Shown here: piece after piece, positions 1 to 8,235 of the stretch
How the letters are laid out: each line of letters starts with the position of its first letter
How positions within the stretch are numbered: position 1 is the stretch's first letter
Source: Rhodobacterales bacterium HKCCE3408
GTDB lineage: Bacteria > Pseudomonadota > Alphaproteobacteria > Rhodobacterales > Rhodobacteraceae
Assembly (NCBI GenBank): GCA_015689705.1
Contig: WVSN01000001.1
Span: forward strand, 434,001-498,000
DNA length: 64,000 bases
Direction: 5' to 3'
Notes under the pieces: generated by a model
The model's database searches: none
Told to the model about the DNA's origin: nothing
What the model saw: the letters and a program-made list of their open reading frames with translations, nothing else
Made by a program: the position numbers and the translations under genes

Positions 1-86
1 GGAAATGGATCGTCGGAAGGGTCTTTTTGGCTTTCTTTCTGACTGATCGCGAAATTTTCGTCCGGCAGGCCGCTCGTAATCCGGGA

Positions 87-123
87 CAAAAAAAAGAAGA
101 AGGCCGCGCGAAACCGCGCGGCC
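87..123 (-). terminator. Rho-independent terminator of the pilin gene
   Basis: A perfect 9-bp stem (GGCCGCGCG at 102-110, CGCGCGGCC at 115-123) closes a 4-nt AAAC loop. Read on the minus strand it is followed by a T-rich run (complement of 87-101). It lies about 40 bp past the stop codon of the minus-strand pilin gene, so it is a textbook intrinsic terminator for that short monocistronic transcript. Confidence 0.85.
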
Positions 124-164
124 CTCCGAAAACGGGTTGGCCGGTTTGCCCGGCCAGACCGTAA

Positions 165-395
165 TTAGTCGATCGCGTTCGGGTCGCCGACGGTGGCCGC
201 ACCGGCGAACGGATCGTCATCCGGGTTCTGAGCGGCCAGCTCGGCCTGGATCTCACCGGTGAGGTCTTCCACACCGCCCGAGATGACGGCCATAACGGCG
301 AGGCCGAGGCCCACGATGGCTGCGGTCAGAACGACCCAGTCAACGGTCACGGCGCCGGCTTCGGACGAAGCGAAGTTCTTGAAGAGAGCAGTCAT
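165..395 (-). CDS. Small Flp/type IVb-like pilin
   Basis: A 76-residue protein with a short polar leader (residues 1-14), then one hydrophobic helix (about 15-41) and an acidic, proline/alanine-rich tail. A prepilin-peptidase-like site can be read at Gly14-Ala15, which would put an acidic residue (Asp19) at mature position +5 where pilins normally carry Glu. This is the layout of Flp/Fap or other Tad-type minor pilins, assembled in the inner membrane. The ATG start at 395 has a GGAG ribosome site 7 nt upstream; longer in-frame starts lack one. No tad/cpa genes are visible because the window begins here. It could alternatively be an unrelated single-span membrane peptide. Confidence 0.7.
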   Translation of the reverse strand: MTALFKNFASSEAGAVTVDWVVLTAAIVGLGLAVMAVISGGVEDLTGEIQAELAAQNPDDDPFAGAATVGDPNAID

Positions 396-516
396 ATTAA
401 TCACTCCATAGGTCACGCTGCGCGTGGTTCGGATCAGATGGCCACGGTGGCTCGTGGCCTCCGCGATGGTTCGAAGATCGCCGCGATTCAGGGCAACACT
501 TGGGCAAGGAGGCGGA

Positions 517-605
517 TTCATTGCGAATTCTTGGGGTCAAGAGCCATTTTATGATTACGTAGGGGAAACGGTCTCGGGCCTGACCCCCTCGGTTCATTGC
601 GAATT
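517..605. repeat. Direct repeat pair and GGGGTCA inverted repeat in the pilin upstream region
   Basis: The 397-bp gap 396-792 between the divergent pilin and transglycosylase genes has no convincing gene. It contains two exact 13-bp direct repeats, TTCATTGCGAATT, at 517-529 and 593-605 (76 bp apart). Between them lies an inverted repeat GGGGTCA (533-539) / TGACCCC (581-587). The gap is clearly more AT-rich than its surroundings. These could be regulator sites for the pilin promoter, but no known factor is recognised. Confidence 0.5.
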
Positions 606-792
606 TCCCTAAACCAGGAATTTTTTGTGCACGAACGGGAAACGCGGGGGTAATGGGGTCCCGATGGCCGCCGGAACCGCCCCGTAACGGCTGAGTCCGT
701 GCGGCCACAGGCCCGCCGCGCCTGCCGCGGGACGATGGCGCCGGCGTCCGCTTTCGGGCAGATTGCGCCAAAACGCGGCGGGCAGATACGCG

Positions 793-1605
793 ATGCGACA
801 GGCGATCGGATTACTGGCGGCGGGGCTGTGCCTTGCCTGCGTGACGGCGGCATCGGCGCAGATGGCGCCGGGCGTCACCTTCCGGCGCGTGGCCGCGCCC
901 GAGCCGGGGCATACCGGCCCGCTCATCAACATCCAGATCGAACCGCAGCCCGAGGCACCCGACGTGCCCGAGGAAGAGGTGGCCGATCTGCCTGACGATA
1001 CCGGCCCGGTCTCCGACGCCGCGCTGTGGTTCTGGGCCGGCGTTCCGGCAGGGCTCGAGGCGCCAGGACGCCTCGATACCGCGCTGCGCCGGCTGGCCGA
1101 GGCCGCCGAGACGCGCGAGCTTGGCCTTCTGCGGCTCGACGACCTGAACCGGATGGCGGCCGCTCATGGCCGAGAGATCCTCGCCGCCACGGCCGGAACC
1201 CGGGTCTCGCCCGCGCTGGTTCTCGCCGTCATGGCCGTGGAATCGGCCGGCAGGGCCGACGCGGTCTCGGGCGCGGGTGCGCAGGGCCTGATGCAGCTTA
1301 TCCCCGCCACGGCCGAGCGATTCGGCGTCGCGGACCCGTTCGACCCGGTCCAGAACATCCAGGGCGGCGTCGCCTACCTCGACTGGCTCCTTGGCGAATT
1401 CGGGCAGGACGCGGTGCTCGCGCTGGCCGGCTACAATGCCGGAGAGGGCGCGGTATGGCGGGCCGGTGGCGTGCCGGACTACACCGAGACGCGGGAATAC
1501 GTGCCGAAGGTGCTCGCCACGTGGGAGATCGCGCGCGGGCTGTGCCTCACGCGGCCAGAGCTGATCAGCGACGGCTGCGTCTTCGCGACGATGGCCGGCG
1601 GCTGA
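793..1605 (+). CDS. Periplasmic lytic transglycosylase, SLT domain
   Basis: Cleaves peptidoglycan glycan strands, probably in the periplasm. The 270-residue protein opens with a signal peptide (1-23, ending ASA-Q), then a low-complexity Pro/Glu linker, and a C-terminal SLT (goose-lysozyme-like) domain from about residue 125. Catalytic Glu150 sits in AVESAG; the downstream GLMQLIPATA (166-175) and AGYNAG (212-217) motifs are intact. The ATG at 793 was preferred over an in-frame TTG at 763 because it places the signal peptide at the N-terminus. It is divergent from the pilin gene; family members often open the wall for secretion or pilus machines, which here is only a guess from position. Confidence 0.88.
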   Translation: MRQAIGLLAAGLCLACVTAASAQMAPGVTFRRVAAPEPGHTGPLINIQIEPQPEAPDVPEEEVADLPDDTGPVSDAALWFWAGVPAGLEAPGRLDTALRRLAEAAETRELGLLRLDDLNRMAAAHGREILAATAGTRVSPALVLAVMAVESAGRADAVSGAGAQGLMQLIPATAERFGVADPFDPVQNIQGGVAYLDWLLGEFGQDAVLALAGYNAGEGAVWRAGGVPDYTETREYVPKVLATWEIARGLCLTRPELISDGCVFATMAGG

Positions 1606-1606
1606 G

Positions 1607-1915
1607 CTAGCCCTGGAACACGTCCGCCCATTCCGGGTGGCGCCTGTATTGCGACTTCACGAAGGGGCAGAGCGGCACGATCGTCACGCCCTCGGCGCGC
1701 GCATCCGCGACCAGCCGCTTCACGAGCCTGAGCCCCGCACCCGATCCGCGCATCTCGTCCGGCACGCCGGTGTGATCGGCGATGATCATCGTCGGCGACA
1801 GGATCGAATAGGTCAGCTCCGCCTCGGCGCCGTTCTCGCGCAGGACGTAACGGCCCTTGCTCTGCCCGTGCTCGCGGACGATCCCGTCGTCGTCCGGCGG
1901 CAACGCCTCAGCCAA
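1607..1915 (-). CDS. GNAT-like N-acetyltransferase (YidJ/COG2388 type)
   Basis: About 102 residues, matching the short Gcn5-like family that consists of a single acetyl-CoA-binding fold. Visible marks are SKGRYVL near the start, the strand MIIADHTGVPDEMRGSGAG carrying the R-G-x-G-x-G-like cofactor loop, and the conserved C-terminal PLCPFVKSQYRRHPEW block. The substrate is unknown. The start is uncertain: a TTG at 1915, which overlaps the stop of the upstream CoA-transferase gene, gives the usual family length and has GAGG about 10 nt upstream; an ATG at 1963 would add 16 arginine-rich residues that look non-native. Probably the last gene of the scoA-scoB transcript. Confidence 0.75.
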   Translation of the reverse strand: MAEALPPDDDGIVREHGQSKGRYVLRENGAEAELTYSILSPTMIIADHTGVPDEMRGSGAGLRLVKRLVADARAEGVTIVPLCPFVKSQYRRHPEWADVFQG

Positions 1916-2534
1916 CGATCGTCGCCTCGGTCGCGGCGCGCAGCTCGTCCTCGGTGACGCCATCGGCCAGCTGCACGATCTTCAGCCCGCCCTCGACCAC
2001 GTCGAGCACGCCGAGATTGGTGATGATCCGGTCCACGACGCCCGCGCCGGTCAGCGGCAGCGTGCAGGCCTTCAGCACCTTCGACTCGCCCGCCTTGTTC
2101 TGGTGGTCCATCACGACGACGACCTTGCCGACGCCCGCCACGAGGTCCATTGCCCCGCCCATGCCCTTCACCAGCTTGCCGGGGATCATCCAGTTCGCCA
2201 GATCGCCGTTCTCGGCCACTTCCATCGCACCCAGGATTGCCGCGGCGATCTTGCCGCCGCGGATCATGCCGAAGGACATGGCGCTGTCGAAATACGAGGT
2301 CCGGTTCAGTTCGGTGATCGTCTGCTTGCCGGCATTGATGAGGTCGGGGTCTTCCTCGCCTTCGAACGGGAATGGCCCCATGCCGAGCATCCCGTTCTCC
2401 GACTGCAGCGTGATGTCCTTGTCGCCCACGTAGTTGGCCACGAGCGTCGGGATGCCGATCCCGAGGTTCACGTACATCCCGTCTTCGAGTTCCTCGGCCG
2501 CGCGGGCGGCCATCTGATTACGGTCCCAGGGCAT
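1908..2534 (-). CDS. scoB: 3-oxoacid CoA-transferase, subunit B
   Basis: Subunit B of the succinyl-CoA:3-ketoacid CoA-transferase, which moves CoA from succinyl-CoA to acetoacetate (or a related 3-oxoacid) for ketone-body or PHB-derived acetoacetate use. At 208 residues it has the normal length. The catalytic glutamate is Glu46 in the SENG motif (45-48), and the GIGIPT glycine loop (25-30) precedes it. The start codon shares one base with the stop of scoA (TGATG), so the two are translationally coupled. The C-terminus overlaps the small acetyltransferase gene. A different acyl donor or acceptor (for example 3-oxoadipate) cannot be excluded from sequence alone. Confidence 0.93.
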   Translation of the reverse strand: MPWDRNQMAARAAEELEDGMYVNLGIGIPTLVANYVGDKDITLQSENGMLGMGPFPFEGEEDPDLINAGKQTITELNRTSYFDSAMSFGMIRGGKIAAAILGAMEVAENGDLANWMIPGKLVKGMGGAMDLVAGVGKVVVVMDHQNKAGESKVLKACTLPLTGAGVVDRIITNLGVLDVVEGGLKIVQLADGVTEDELRAATEATIVG

Positions 2535-3238
2535 CAGGCTTCCTCCCTCTTGCGGACGGTCCGCTGCTCGATCCGCTTCTCGTGCTCGCCCTGGATCAGA
2601 CGGTGCACGTAGATGCCGGGCAGGTGGATGTGGTCGGGGTCGAGCGAGCCGCGCGGGACGATCTCCTCGACCTCCATCACGCAGACCTTGCCGCACATCG
2701 CCGCCGGCGGATTGAAGTTGCGGGCGGTCTTGCGGAAGATCGCGTTGCCGGTGTCGTCGGCCTTCCACGCCTTCACAATCGACAGGTCGGCGAAGATGCC
2801 TTCCTCCAGGATGTAGTCCTGGCCGTTCCAGGTCTTCACTTCCTTGCCCTCGGCGATCACGGTGCCGACGCCGGTCTTGGTGTAGAAGCCGGGGATTCCA
2901 GCACCGCCGGCGCGCATCCGTTCGGCCAGCGTGCCCTGCGGGTTGAATTCCAGCTCCAGCTCGCCCGACAGGTATTGCCGCATGAACTCGGCATTCTCGC
3001 CGACATAGGAGCTCATCATCTTCTTGACCTGCCGCGTGGCGAGCAGCTTGCCGAGGCCGAAATCGTCGACGCCGGCATTGTTCGAGGCCACCGTCAGGTC
3101 CTTCGTGCCGGCGGCCACGATGCCGTCGATCAGAAGTTCCGGAATGCCGCAGAGGCCGAAGCCGCCCGATGCGATCAGCATGCCGTCGAAGAGGAGGCCG
3201 TCGAGCGCCTCCGCGGCCGATCCGTAGACTTTCTGCAT
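2534..3238 (-). CDS. scoA: 3-oxoacid CoA-transferase, subunit A
   Basis: Subunit A, 234 residues, partner of the downstream scoB product. It shows the glycine-rich [10 protein letters not shown] segment (residues 25-34) and [14 protein letters not shown] block that mark alpha subunits of SCOT-type class I CoA-transferases. The enzyme is cytoplasmic. scoA leads the transcript: 53 bp separate it from the stop of the deacetylase-like gene upstream, which reads in the same direction, so a shared message is possible. The ATG at 3238 is preceded by an AGAGGGACC ribosome site. No frameshift or missing block is seen. Confidence 0.93.
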   Translation of the reverse strand: MQKVYGSAAEALDGLLFDGMLIASGGFGLCGIPELLIDGIVAAGTKDLTVASNNAGVDDFGLGKLLATRQVKKMMSSYVGENAEFMRQYLSGELELEFNPQGTLAERMRAGGAGIPGFYTKTGVGTVIAEGKEVKTWNGQDYILEEGIFADLSIVKAWKADDTGNAIFRKTARNFNPPAAMCGKVCVMEVEEIVPRGSLDPDHIHLPGIYVHRLIQGEHEKRIEQRTVRKREEA

Positions 3239-3291
3239 GGGGTCCCTCTCTGTCGCCTTCGCTTACCGTTTGGCGCGCGCGCCGGGCAGTG

Positions 3292-4395
3292 TCAACGAAG
3301 CGCGTCGGCCATCGCATCGACGAGGCCGAGCGCGAAGGCGTCGAAATCGGGGCCGGGCTGCTGCGACTCGATCCGCGAGGCCAGCGGGTCGGGCGCGGTG
3401 ATGCCGGATCCCGACAGCACCTCGAGCACCGCATGGGCGCAGAACGGGACGTGCAGCTCGGAATACCCGCCCTCATGGACGAGGACGAGCTTGCCATCGC
3501 AGATCTCCTCGGCCAGCGCCTTCACCTGCGCGGTCATTGCCCGGAAAGTGTGCGATCCCGCCAGCATCCGGCCAAGCGGATCGACGCCGGACGCATCGAA
3601 CCCGCAGGCCACGATGATGACATCCGGCCGGAAGGCGGCGATGGCGGGCAGGGCAAGCCGCTCCATCGCGGCGAGGTAGACCTCGTGCCCGCCGCCCGGC
3701 GGCAGCGGCACGTTGAGGTTGAAGCCTTCGCCCGCGCCGCTGCCCCGGTCGGCGAAATCGCCGGTGTCGCGGGGATAGTTCCGCTCCTGGTGGAGCGAAA
3801 CGGTCAGGACGTCATCGCGGTCGTAAAAGATGCCCTCGGTCCCGTTGCCGTGATGCACGTCCCAGTCGAGCACCGCGAAGCGCTGCCCCCGCCCCTCGGT
3901 GCGGGCCGCCTCGATCGCGATGGCGATGTTGGCCAGCAGACAGAAGCCGTTGGGATAGTCGGGCAGGCAATGGTGCCCCGGCGGGCGCGACAGCGCGTAG
4001 GCATTGTCGAGCTGGCCGTCGAGCACCTGCGCCAGCGCCGTCTTCGCCAGCCCCGCCGACAGGCAGGCAATCTCGAACCCGTCCGGGCCGAAGGGCGTCC
4101 GCAGGCCAAGCTCTCCGCCGCCCGCCGCCGCGCGCTCCCGGAAGGTGTCGATGTAGGATTGCGGGTGGATGCGCCGCAGATCGGACTCGGTCGCCGGATC
4201 GGCCCCGGTCATCGTCAATTCCCGCGACAGGCCGGTGACGTCGATCAGGTTCTTCAGCCGCCGCTTGGTCTCGGGGTTCTCGGGCAGGCCGCCCGTCGCC
4301 ATCGGCTGCACCAGTCCGCCGACCTGCGCCATGAAGGCGTAGTTGCCGCCCGAGTGCCAGAAGCAGCGTTCGTCCCAGAAAAAGCCCGTCGCCAT
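3292..4395 (-). CDS. Class II histone-deacetylase-like amidohydrolase
   Basis: Zinc amidohydrolase of the HDAC/acetylpolyamine amidohydrolase superfamily, 367 residues. The active site is complete: RPPGHH (137-142) with the tandem histidines, DWDVHHGNGT (177-186) giving ligands Asp179 and His181, GFDAS (265-269) giving Asp267, and EGGY (308-311) with the transition-state tyrosine. Bacterial class II members (HDAH type) remove acetyl groups from model lysine peptides; true substrates are mostly unknown and may be acetylated small molecules or polyamines. It precedes scoAB in the same direction, so a link to acyl metabolism is conceivable but unproven. The ATG at 4395 follows a strong AGGGGGGA site. 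Confidence 0.9.
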   Translation of the reverse strand: MATGFFWDERCFWHSGGNYAFMAQVGGLVQPMATGGLPENPETKRRLKNLIDVTGLSRELTMTGADPATESDLRRIHPQSYIDTFRERAAAGGGELGLRTPFGPDGFEIACLSAGLAKTALAQVLDGQLDNAYALSRPPGHHCLPDYPNGFCLLANIAIAIEAARTEGRGQRFAVLDWDVHHGNGTEGIFYDRDDVLTVSLHQERNYPRDTGDFADRGSGAGEGFNLNVPLPPGGGHEVYLAAMERLALPAIAAFRPDVIIVACGFDASGVDPLGRMLAGSHTFRAMTAQVKALAEEICDGKLVLVHEGGYSELHVPFCAHAVLEVLSGSGITAPDPLASRIESQQPGPDFDAFALGLVDAMADALR

Positions 4396-4625
4396 GTGCG
4401 TCCCCCCTTGTTTCGACGACTATGGAATCGCCCGGGGGCGGGCCGCAAGTCTGTGGACAGACCTGTGAGAAGCGGGCCCGCCCCGGTCGTGGAAAGCGTG
4501 GGGATTTTCTGTCCGTAACCTTATCGGAACAGCTTGTTGCGAGGCCTTGCGCGCCTTTTGTCGCAGTGTTGCTTGCGCCGTGCAAAGGTTGCCCCCGACA
4601 TGGATGCTGCCGCAGCGTCTCCACC

Positions 4626-4634
4626 TGTGGATAA
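4626..4634. promoter_or_regulatory. DnaA-box-like 9-mer
   Basis: TGTGGATAA, the exact complement of the consensus DnaA box TTATCCACA, lies in the 283-bp gap between the divergent deacetylase-like and dksA-like genes, about 45 bp upstream of the latter. A looser copy, TGTGGACAG, occurs near 4451-4459. The rest of the gap holds no gene. One perfect box alone may be chance; it could tie the dksA-like gene to DnaA control. Confidence 0.35.
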
Positions 4635-4678
4635 ACCCCGGCCTTGCGTCCCGGCGCGCGGACTGCTCGGCTGTCGCA

Positions 4679-5032
4679 ATGGAAACCGACCCCACCGATG
4701 ACGAGCTTGCCGCGCGCTACCGCCCGGCCCTTCAGGCCGAGCGCGAGGCGCTCGCTGCGGCCTCGGACGACACCCGCGCCGACCGCGCGCCGGTCACGCT
4801 CGACCAGCAAAGCGTCGGGCGGCTGAGCCGTATGGACGCCCTGCAGGGGCAGGCCATGGCGCGCGGTCTCGAGGCGCGGCGCGCCGGGCGGATGCGCGCT
4901 ATCGCGGCGGCGCTGACCCGGATGGAGGACGGCGAATACGGCTGGTGCGAGGAATGCGGCAGCTTCATCGGCCACGGCCGGCTCGGCTCGGACCCCTGCG
5001 CGGTGCGCTGCGTCTCCTGCGCATCGGGTTAG
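4679..5032 (+). CDS. DksA/TraR-family zinc-finger protein
   Basis: 117 residues. The C-terminal C4 zinc finger is intact (Cys90, Cys93, Cys111, Cys114, as CEEC...CVSC), preceded by an arginine/alanine-rich helix and an N-terminal helical region. Full-length DksA (about 150 residues) inserts a coiled-coil into the RNA polymerase secondary channel and acts with ppGpp. This shorter form is closer to the small DksA/TraR-like proteins, so promoter control is likely but the tip residues cannot be judged by eye. The ATG at 4679 begins the homologous part; a longer frame upstream has atypical composition. Its stop overlaps the convergent small gene by 4 nt. Confidence 0.8.
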   Translation: METDPTDDELAARYRPALQAEREALAAASDDTRADRAPVTLDQQSVGRLSRMDALQGQAMARGLEARRAGRMRAIAAALTRMEDGEYGWCEECGSFIGHGRLGSDPCAVRCVSCASG

Positions 5033-5259
5033 CGCTTCAGGCGGTAGACGCCTTCGGGCAGGTCCAGCGCGGCGGCAAGATCCTGAAGCTGCGCCATCGA
5101 CAGCGTGATTTTCTGCACCGTGTCCGTGCGCGGATCCAGCTGTTCCAGCGTCACGCATTCGGCGAAGGCCGCGATGGTGACGTCCTCGGTCAGCGGCGCC
5201 TCGCCCTCGTCGACAAGGGTGACCACGGTGGCGTCGAAATCGTGCTCGATCGTGAACAT
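5029..5259 (-). CDS. Hypothetical small acidic protein
   Basis: 76 residues, not recognised. The sequence is acidic and predicted to be soluble, starting MFTIEHDFDATVVTLVDEG, with no signal peptide, membrane segment or metal motif. The second half (KITLSMAQLQDLAAALDLPEG) looks helical. It is convergent with the dksA-like gene, the TAA stop lying within the shared TTAG. The frame has the same strong third-position GC bias as its neighbours, which supports coding. The ATG at 5259 is preferred to an upstream in-frame start at 5295 that would add 12 proline-rich residues. Confidence 0.6.
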   Translation of the reverse strand: MFTIEHDFDATVVTLVDEGEAPLTEDVTIAAFAECVTLEQLDPRTDTVQKITLSMAQLQDLAAALDLPEGVYRLKR

Positions 5260-5390
5260 GGGCGTCACGCTAGGCCGCGCGCTGCCCGGCGGCAATGGCC
5301 CCGATGCCGCCCCGCGGCGAAAAAACTTCGCGGGTGCTGGACCTGCCGGTCCCGCGTGATAGCCTTTCTTCCGACATAGGGAGACGGTGT

Positions 5391-6068
5391 ATGCGGACTG
5401 CCCTCGCCATCCTGGCGCTCAGTTTCATTTCAGGATGCGTCGCGGTCGCTCCGCCGGCGCAGTACCCCGTGCCGCAGCAGAACGGCAACCGGATTTCCTT
5501 CGCCGAAGTGGCCAGCCGGATCGAACCCGTGGCCGAAAGCGAATGCCGCGCCCAACTGGCCCGCGCGAACTGCGATTTCGAGATTGCCGTCGACGACACG
5601 CCGGACCGTGGCATCAACGCGTTCCAGACCATCGACCGGTCGGGCCGCCCGATCATCGTGGTGACCGTGGGTCTGATCGCGGCCGTGGAAAACGCCGACG
5701 AACTGGCCTTCGTCATCGGCCACGAGGCCGCCCACCACATCCGCCAGCACATCCCGCAGCAGGTCGACGCCGCCCGGCGCGGCGCGCTCGTCGCCGGCGT
5801 TCTGGCGCAGATGGGTGGCGCCGACGCCGCCGGCATCCGGCAGGCGGCCGAGATCGGCGCGCAGGTGGGCGCGCGCCGCTTCAGCCAGGATCACGAGCTT
5901 CAGGCCGACGAGCTTGGCACCATCATCACGATCCGGGCCGGCTACGACGCCGTGCGCGGGGCCGGGTTCTTCGACCGGCTGCCCGATCCGGGCGACCGCT
6001 TCCTCGGCACCCACCCGCCCAACGCCTCGCGGCAGGCGATCGTGCGGCAGACCGCGGCCGGACTCTGA
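5391..6068 (+). CDS. M48-family metalloprotease lipoprotein
   Basis: 225-residue envelope protease. A short signal with lipobox (SFISGC, Cys16) indicates a lipoprotein. The zinc site HEAAH is at 111-115, with the third ligand Glu169 in the HELQADELG stretch (168-176), the M48 E-x-x-A-D signature. Family members (LoiP/BepA/YcaL type) degrade misfolded outer-membrane proteins or assist their assembly. The GGGAGA ribosome site upstream of ATG 5391 fixes the start; a longer frame would bury the signal. It appears monocistronic, followed 76 bp later by the small cysteine-protein pair. Confidence 0.88.
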   Translation: MRTALAILALSFISGCVAVAPPAQYPVPQQNGNRISFAEVASRIEPVAESECRAQLARANCDFEIAVDDTPDRGINAFQTIDRSGRPIIVVTVGLIAAVENADELAFVIGHEAAHHIRQHIPQQVDAARRGALVAGVLAQMGGADAAGIRQAAEIGAQVGARRFSQDHELQADELGTIITIRAGYDAVRGAGFFDRLPDPGDRFLGTHPPNASRQAIVRQTAAGL

Positions 6069-6144
6069 GCCGGGATTGATCCTCGTCAAGGCGCGGGCCA
6101 CGTGGGTCTGCCATCCTCGTCCCACTGGCAGAGGAGGAGGATCC

Positions 6145-6417
6145 ATGTCCGAGACAGCGCCGCGGCCGCTCGGCCCCGCCCGCATCCACTACTGGACCGT
6201 CGTCGCGATGGCTCGCGTGACGGGCACCGATCTCGCCGCCGCCTTCGCCGATGGCCGCCTGACGCCGCCGGACTGGGCCCGTGCCGTCGAGGCATGCCGG
6301 GGCTGCGGCTGGGCGCGGGGCTGCAAGGGCTGGATGGGGGATGCCGACGAGGCGAGCCTGCCGGTCCCGCGCGCCTGTCCGAACGCGGAAATGTTCGACC
6401 GGCTGCTCGAGACCTGA
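6145..6417 (+). CDS. DUF6455-like small cysteine protein, copy 1
   Basis: 90 residues, function unknown. After a helical N-terminus (residues 15-50) comes a Cys motif C51-x2-C54-x5-C60-x2-W63 and a late Cys78 followed by x-N. This matches the small proteins called DUF6455 in Rhodobacteraceae. The four cysteines could bind a metal or form disulfides; there is no signal peptide, so a cytoplasmic metal site is more likely. A strong GAGGAGGAG ribosome site precedes ATG 6145. The next gene encodes a diverged relative with the same cysteine spacing, which suggests a tandem duplication. Confidence 0.72.
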   Translation: MSETAPRPLGPARIHYWTVVAMARVTGTDLAAAFADGRLTPPDWARAVEACRGCGWARGCKGWMGDADEASLPVPRACPNAEMFDRLLET

Positions 6418-6497
6418 GGGTTTTTGCGCTGGATCAAGGCGGCGCGGCCGGTTGCGCGGCACAGTGGCGCCGAACGCGAGACCGAGGAGGCGCATCG

Positions 6498-6752
6498 ATG
6501 TTCGGACTGAAGAAGCTGTCCCGCCACACGGCCCTGGCCAGCGAGATGGCCGAGACGCTGGGCAAGGACGTGGCCGGGGCGATCGAACGGGACGAGGCGG
6601 CGGCCTATCGCTGGCGCAGCGCGGTCCTGTCCTGCACCCGGTGCGAGGCGCCGGAGGCCTGCGCGGCCTGGCTGGCCTCGCACGAGCGTTCGGATGCGCC
6701 GCCGTCCTACTGCCGCAACACCGCGACCTTCGCCGGCCTGCCGACCCGCTAG
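6498..6752 (+). CDS. DUF6455-like small cysteine protein, copy 2
   Basis: 84 residues. It repeats the motif of the preceding gene with identical spacing, C46-x2-C49-x5-C55-x2-W58, and a final Cys72-x-N, while the remainder has diverged. Function unknown. GAGGAGG 8 nt before ATG 6498 gives a good start. The 80-bp gap after copy 1 has no obvious terminator, so both are likely co-transcribed. The TAG stop lies in a CTAG that also holds the stop of the convergent rimO gene. Confidence 0.7.
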   Translation: MFGLKKLSRHTALASEMAETLGKDVAGAIERDEAAAYRWRSAVLSCTRCEAPEACAAWLASHERSDAPPSYCRNTATFAGLPTR

Positions 6753-8113
6753 ACCGGACGGCCCCAGAGATCGTATTCCGACGCCTCCTCGACCTCGACG
6801 GTCAGGATGTCGCCGGGCGCGAGGGTCTCGAAGGCCTCGTCGATGAACAGGTTGCCGTCGATCTCGGGCGCGTCGGCGCGCGTCCGGCAGGTCGCGCCCT
6901 CGGTATCGACCGCATCGACGATCACCTCGATCCGCTGGCCGACCTTCGCCGCCAGTTTCGCGGCCGAAATCGCCTGCGCCTTCTCCATGAAGCGATGGAA
7001 CCGCTCTTCCTTGACCTCGTCGGGGACGTGGTCGGGCAGGGCGTTCGACCGCGCGCCGGCGACGTTTTCGTACTGGAAGCAGCCGACGCGGTCGAGCTGC
7101 GCCTCGTCCAGCCAGTCGAGCAGCGTCTGGAACTCCGCCTCGGTCTCACCCGGGTAACCGACGATGAAGGTCGACCGCAGGGCCAGCGACGGGAAGGCCG
7201 CGCGCCAGGCCGCGATCTCCTCCAGCGTGCGGGACGCGGCGGCGGGCCGGGCCATGCGGCGCAGCGTGTCGGGATGGGCGTGCTGGAAGGGCACGTCGAG
7301 ATAGGGCAGCAGCCCCGGACCGGCCTCCGCCATCAGCGGGACGAGATCGCGGACATGCGGGTAGGGGTACACATAGTGCAAGCGAATCCGCGCCCCGATT
7401 GTGGACAAGTCCCGGGACAGATCGAGAATCGGAAACTTCTGCTCGCGGTCCTTCCAGTCCGTCCCGTAGGCCGAGGTGTCCTGGCTGATGACCAGGATCT
7501 CCTTCACCCCGGCCTCCACCAGCTTCTCCGCCTCGCGCAGGATCGCGCGGGCCGGGCGCGACTGCAGCTTCCCGCGCATGTCGGGAATGATGCAGAACTT
7601 GCAGGCGTGATTGCAGCCCTCGGAAATCTTCAGGTAGCTGTAATGCCGCGGCGTCAGCTTCACGCCCTGCGGCGGCAACAGGTCCACGAACGGGTCCGGA
7701 TCCGGCGGCACCGCGGAATGCACGGCGTCCAGCACCTGCTCGTACTGGTGCGGCCCCGTGACGGCCAGAACCTTCGGATGCGCCCCGGTGATGTAGTCGG
7801 GCTCGGCGCCCAGACAGCCCGTGACGATCACCTTGCCGTTCGCCTCCAGCGCCTCGCCGATCGCCTCGAGGCTTTCGGCCTTGGCCGAATCGAGGAAGCC
7901 GCAGGTATTCACGATCACCGCCTCGGCGCCCGCGTAATCGGGCGAGATCGCGTAACCCTCGGCCCGCAGCCGCGTCAGGATACGCTCGCTGTCGACAAGC
8001 GCCTTCGGGCAGCCGAGCGAGACCATACCGATCCGCGGCTGGCCGGGACGGGCCTCCTCAGTGACGCGCGCACGCGCGAGGTCGGGGCGAAGATCGGGCG
8101 GGTTTGCGGACAT
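6749..8113 (-). CDS. rimO: Ribosomal protein S12 methylthiotransferase RimO
   Basis: Radical-SAM enzyme that adds a methylthio group to the conserved aspartate of ribosomal protein S12. The 454 residues contain the N-terminal UPF0004 domain with its three cluster cysteines (Cys35 in SLGCPKA, Cys71 in NTCGF, Cys100 in TGCL), the radical-SAM triad CNHACKFC (Cys167, 171, 174), and a C-terminal TRAM domain. The [12 protein letters not shown] start and [13 protein letters not shown] block fit RimO rather than MiaB. An N-terminal extension of about 25 residues before the domain is common in this group. It overlaps the convergent DUF6455-like gene by 4 nt. Confidence 0.96.
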   Translation of the reverse strand: MSANPPDLRPDLARARVTEEARPGQPRIGMVSLGCPKALVDSERILTRLRAEGYAISPDYAGAEAVIVNTCGFLDSAKAESLEAIGEALEANGKVIVTGCLGAEPDYITGAHPKVLAVTGPHQYEQVLDAVHSAVPPDPDPFVDLLPPQGVKLTPRHYSYLKISEGCNHACKFCIIPDMRGKLQSRPARAILREAEKLVEAGVKEILVISQDTSAYGTDWKDREQKFPILDLSRDLSTIGARIRLHYVYPYPHVRDLVPLMAEAGPGLLPYLDVPFQHAHPDTLRRMARPAAASRTLEEIAAWRAAFPSLALRSTFIVGYPGETEAEFQTLLDWLDEAQLDRVGCFQYENVAGARSNALPDHVPDEVKEERFHRFMEKAQAISAAKLAAKVGQRIEVIVDAVDTEGATCRTRADAPEIDGNLFIDEAFETLAPGDILTVEVEEASEYDLWGRPV

Positions 8114-8235
8114 GCGCGTCCTCTAGCGGCAAAGCGCCGGCGCGGAAAGGGGCGGCAGATCGGGGCTGCACGCCGGCGCGGCGCTGCGATACAATTCCCG
8201 CAACCGGATCGGGCACAACAACAACGGGTAGGCAC

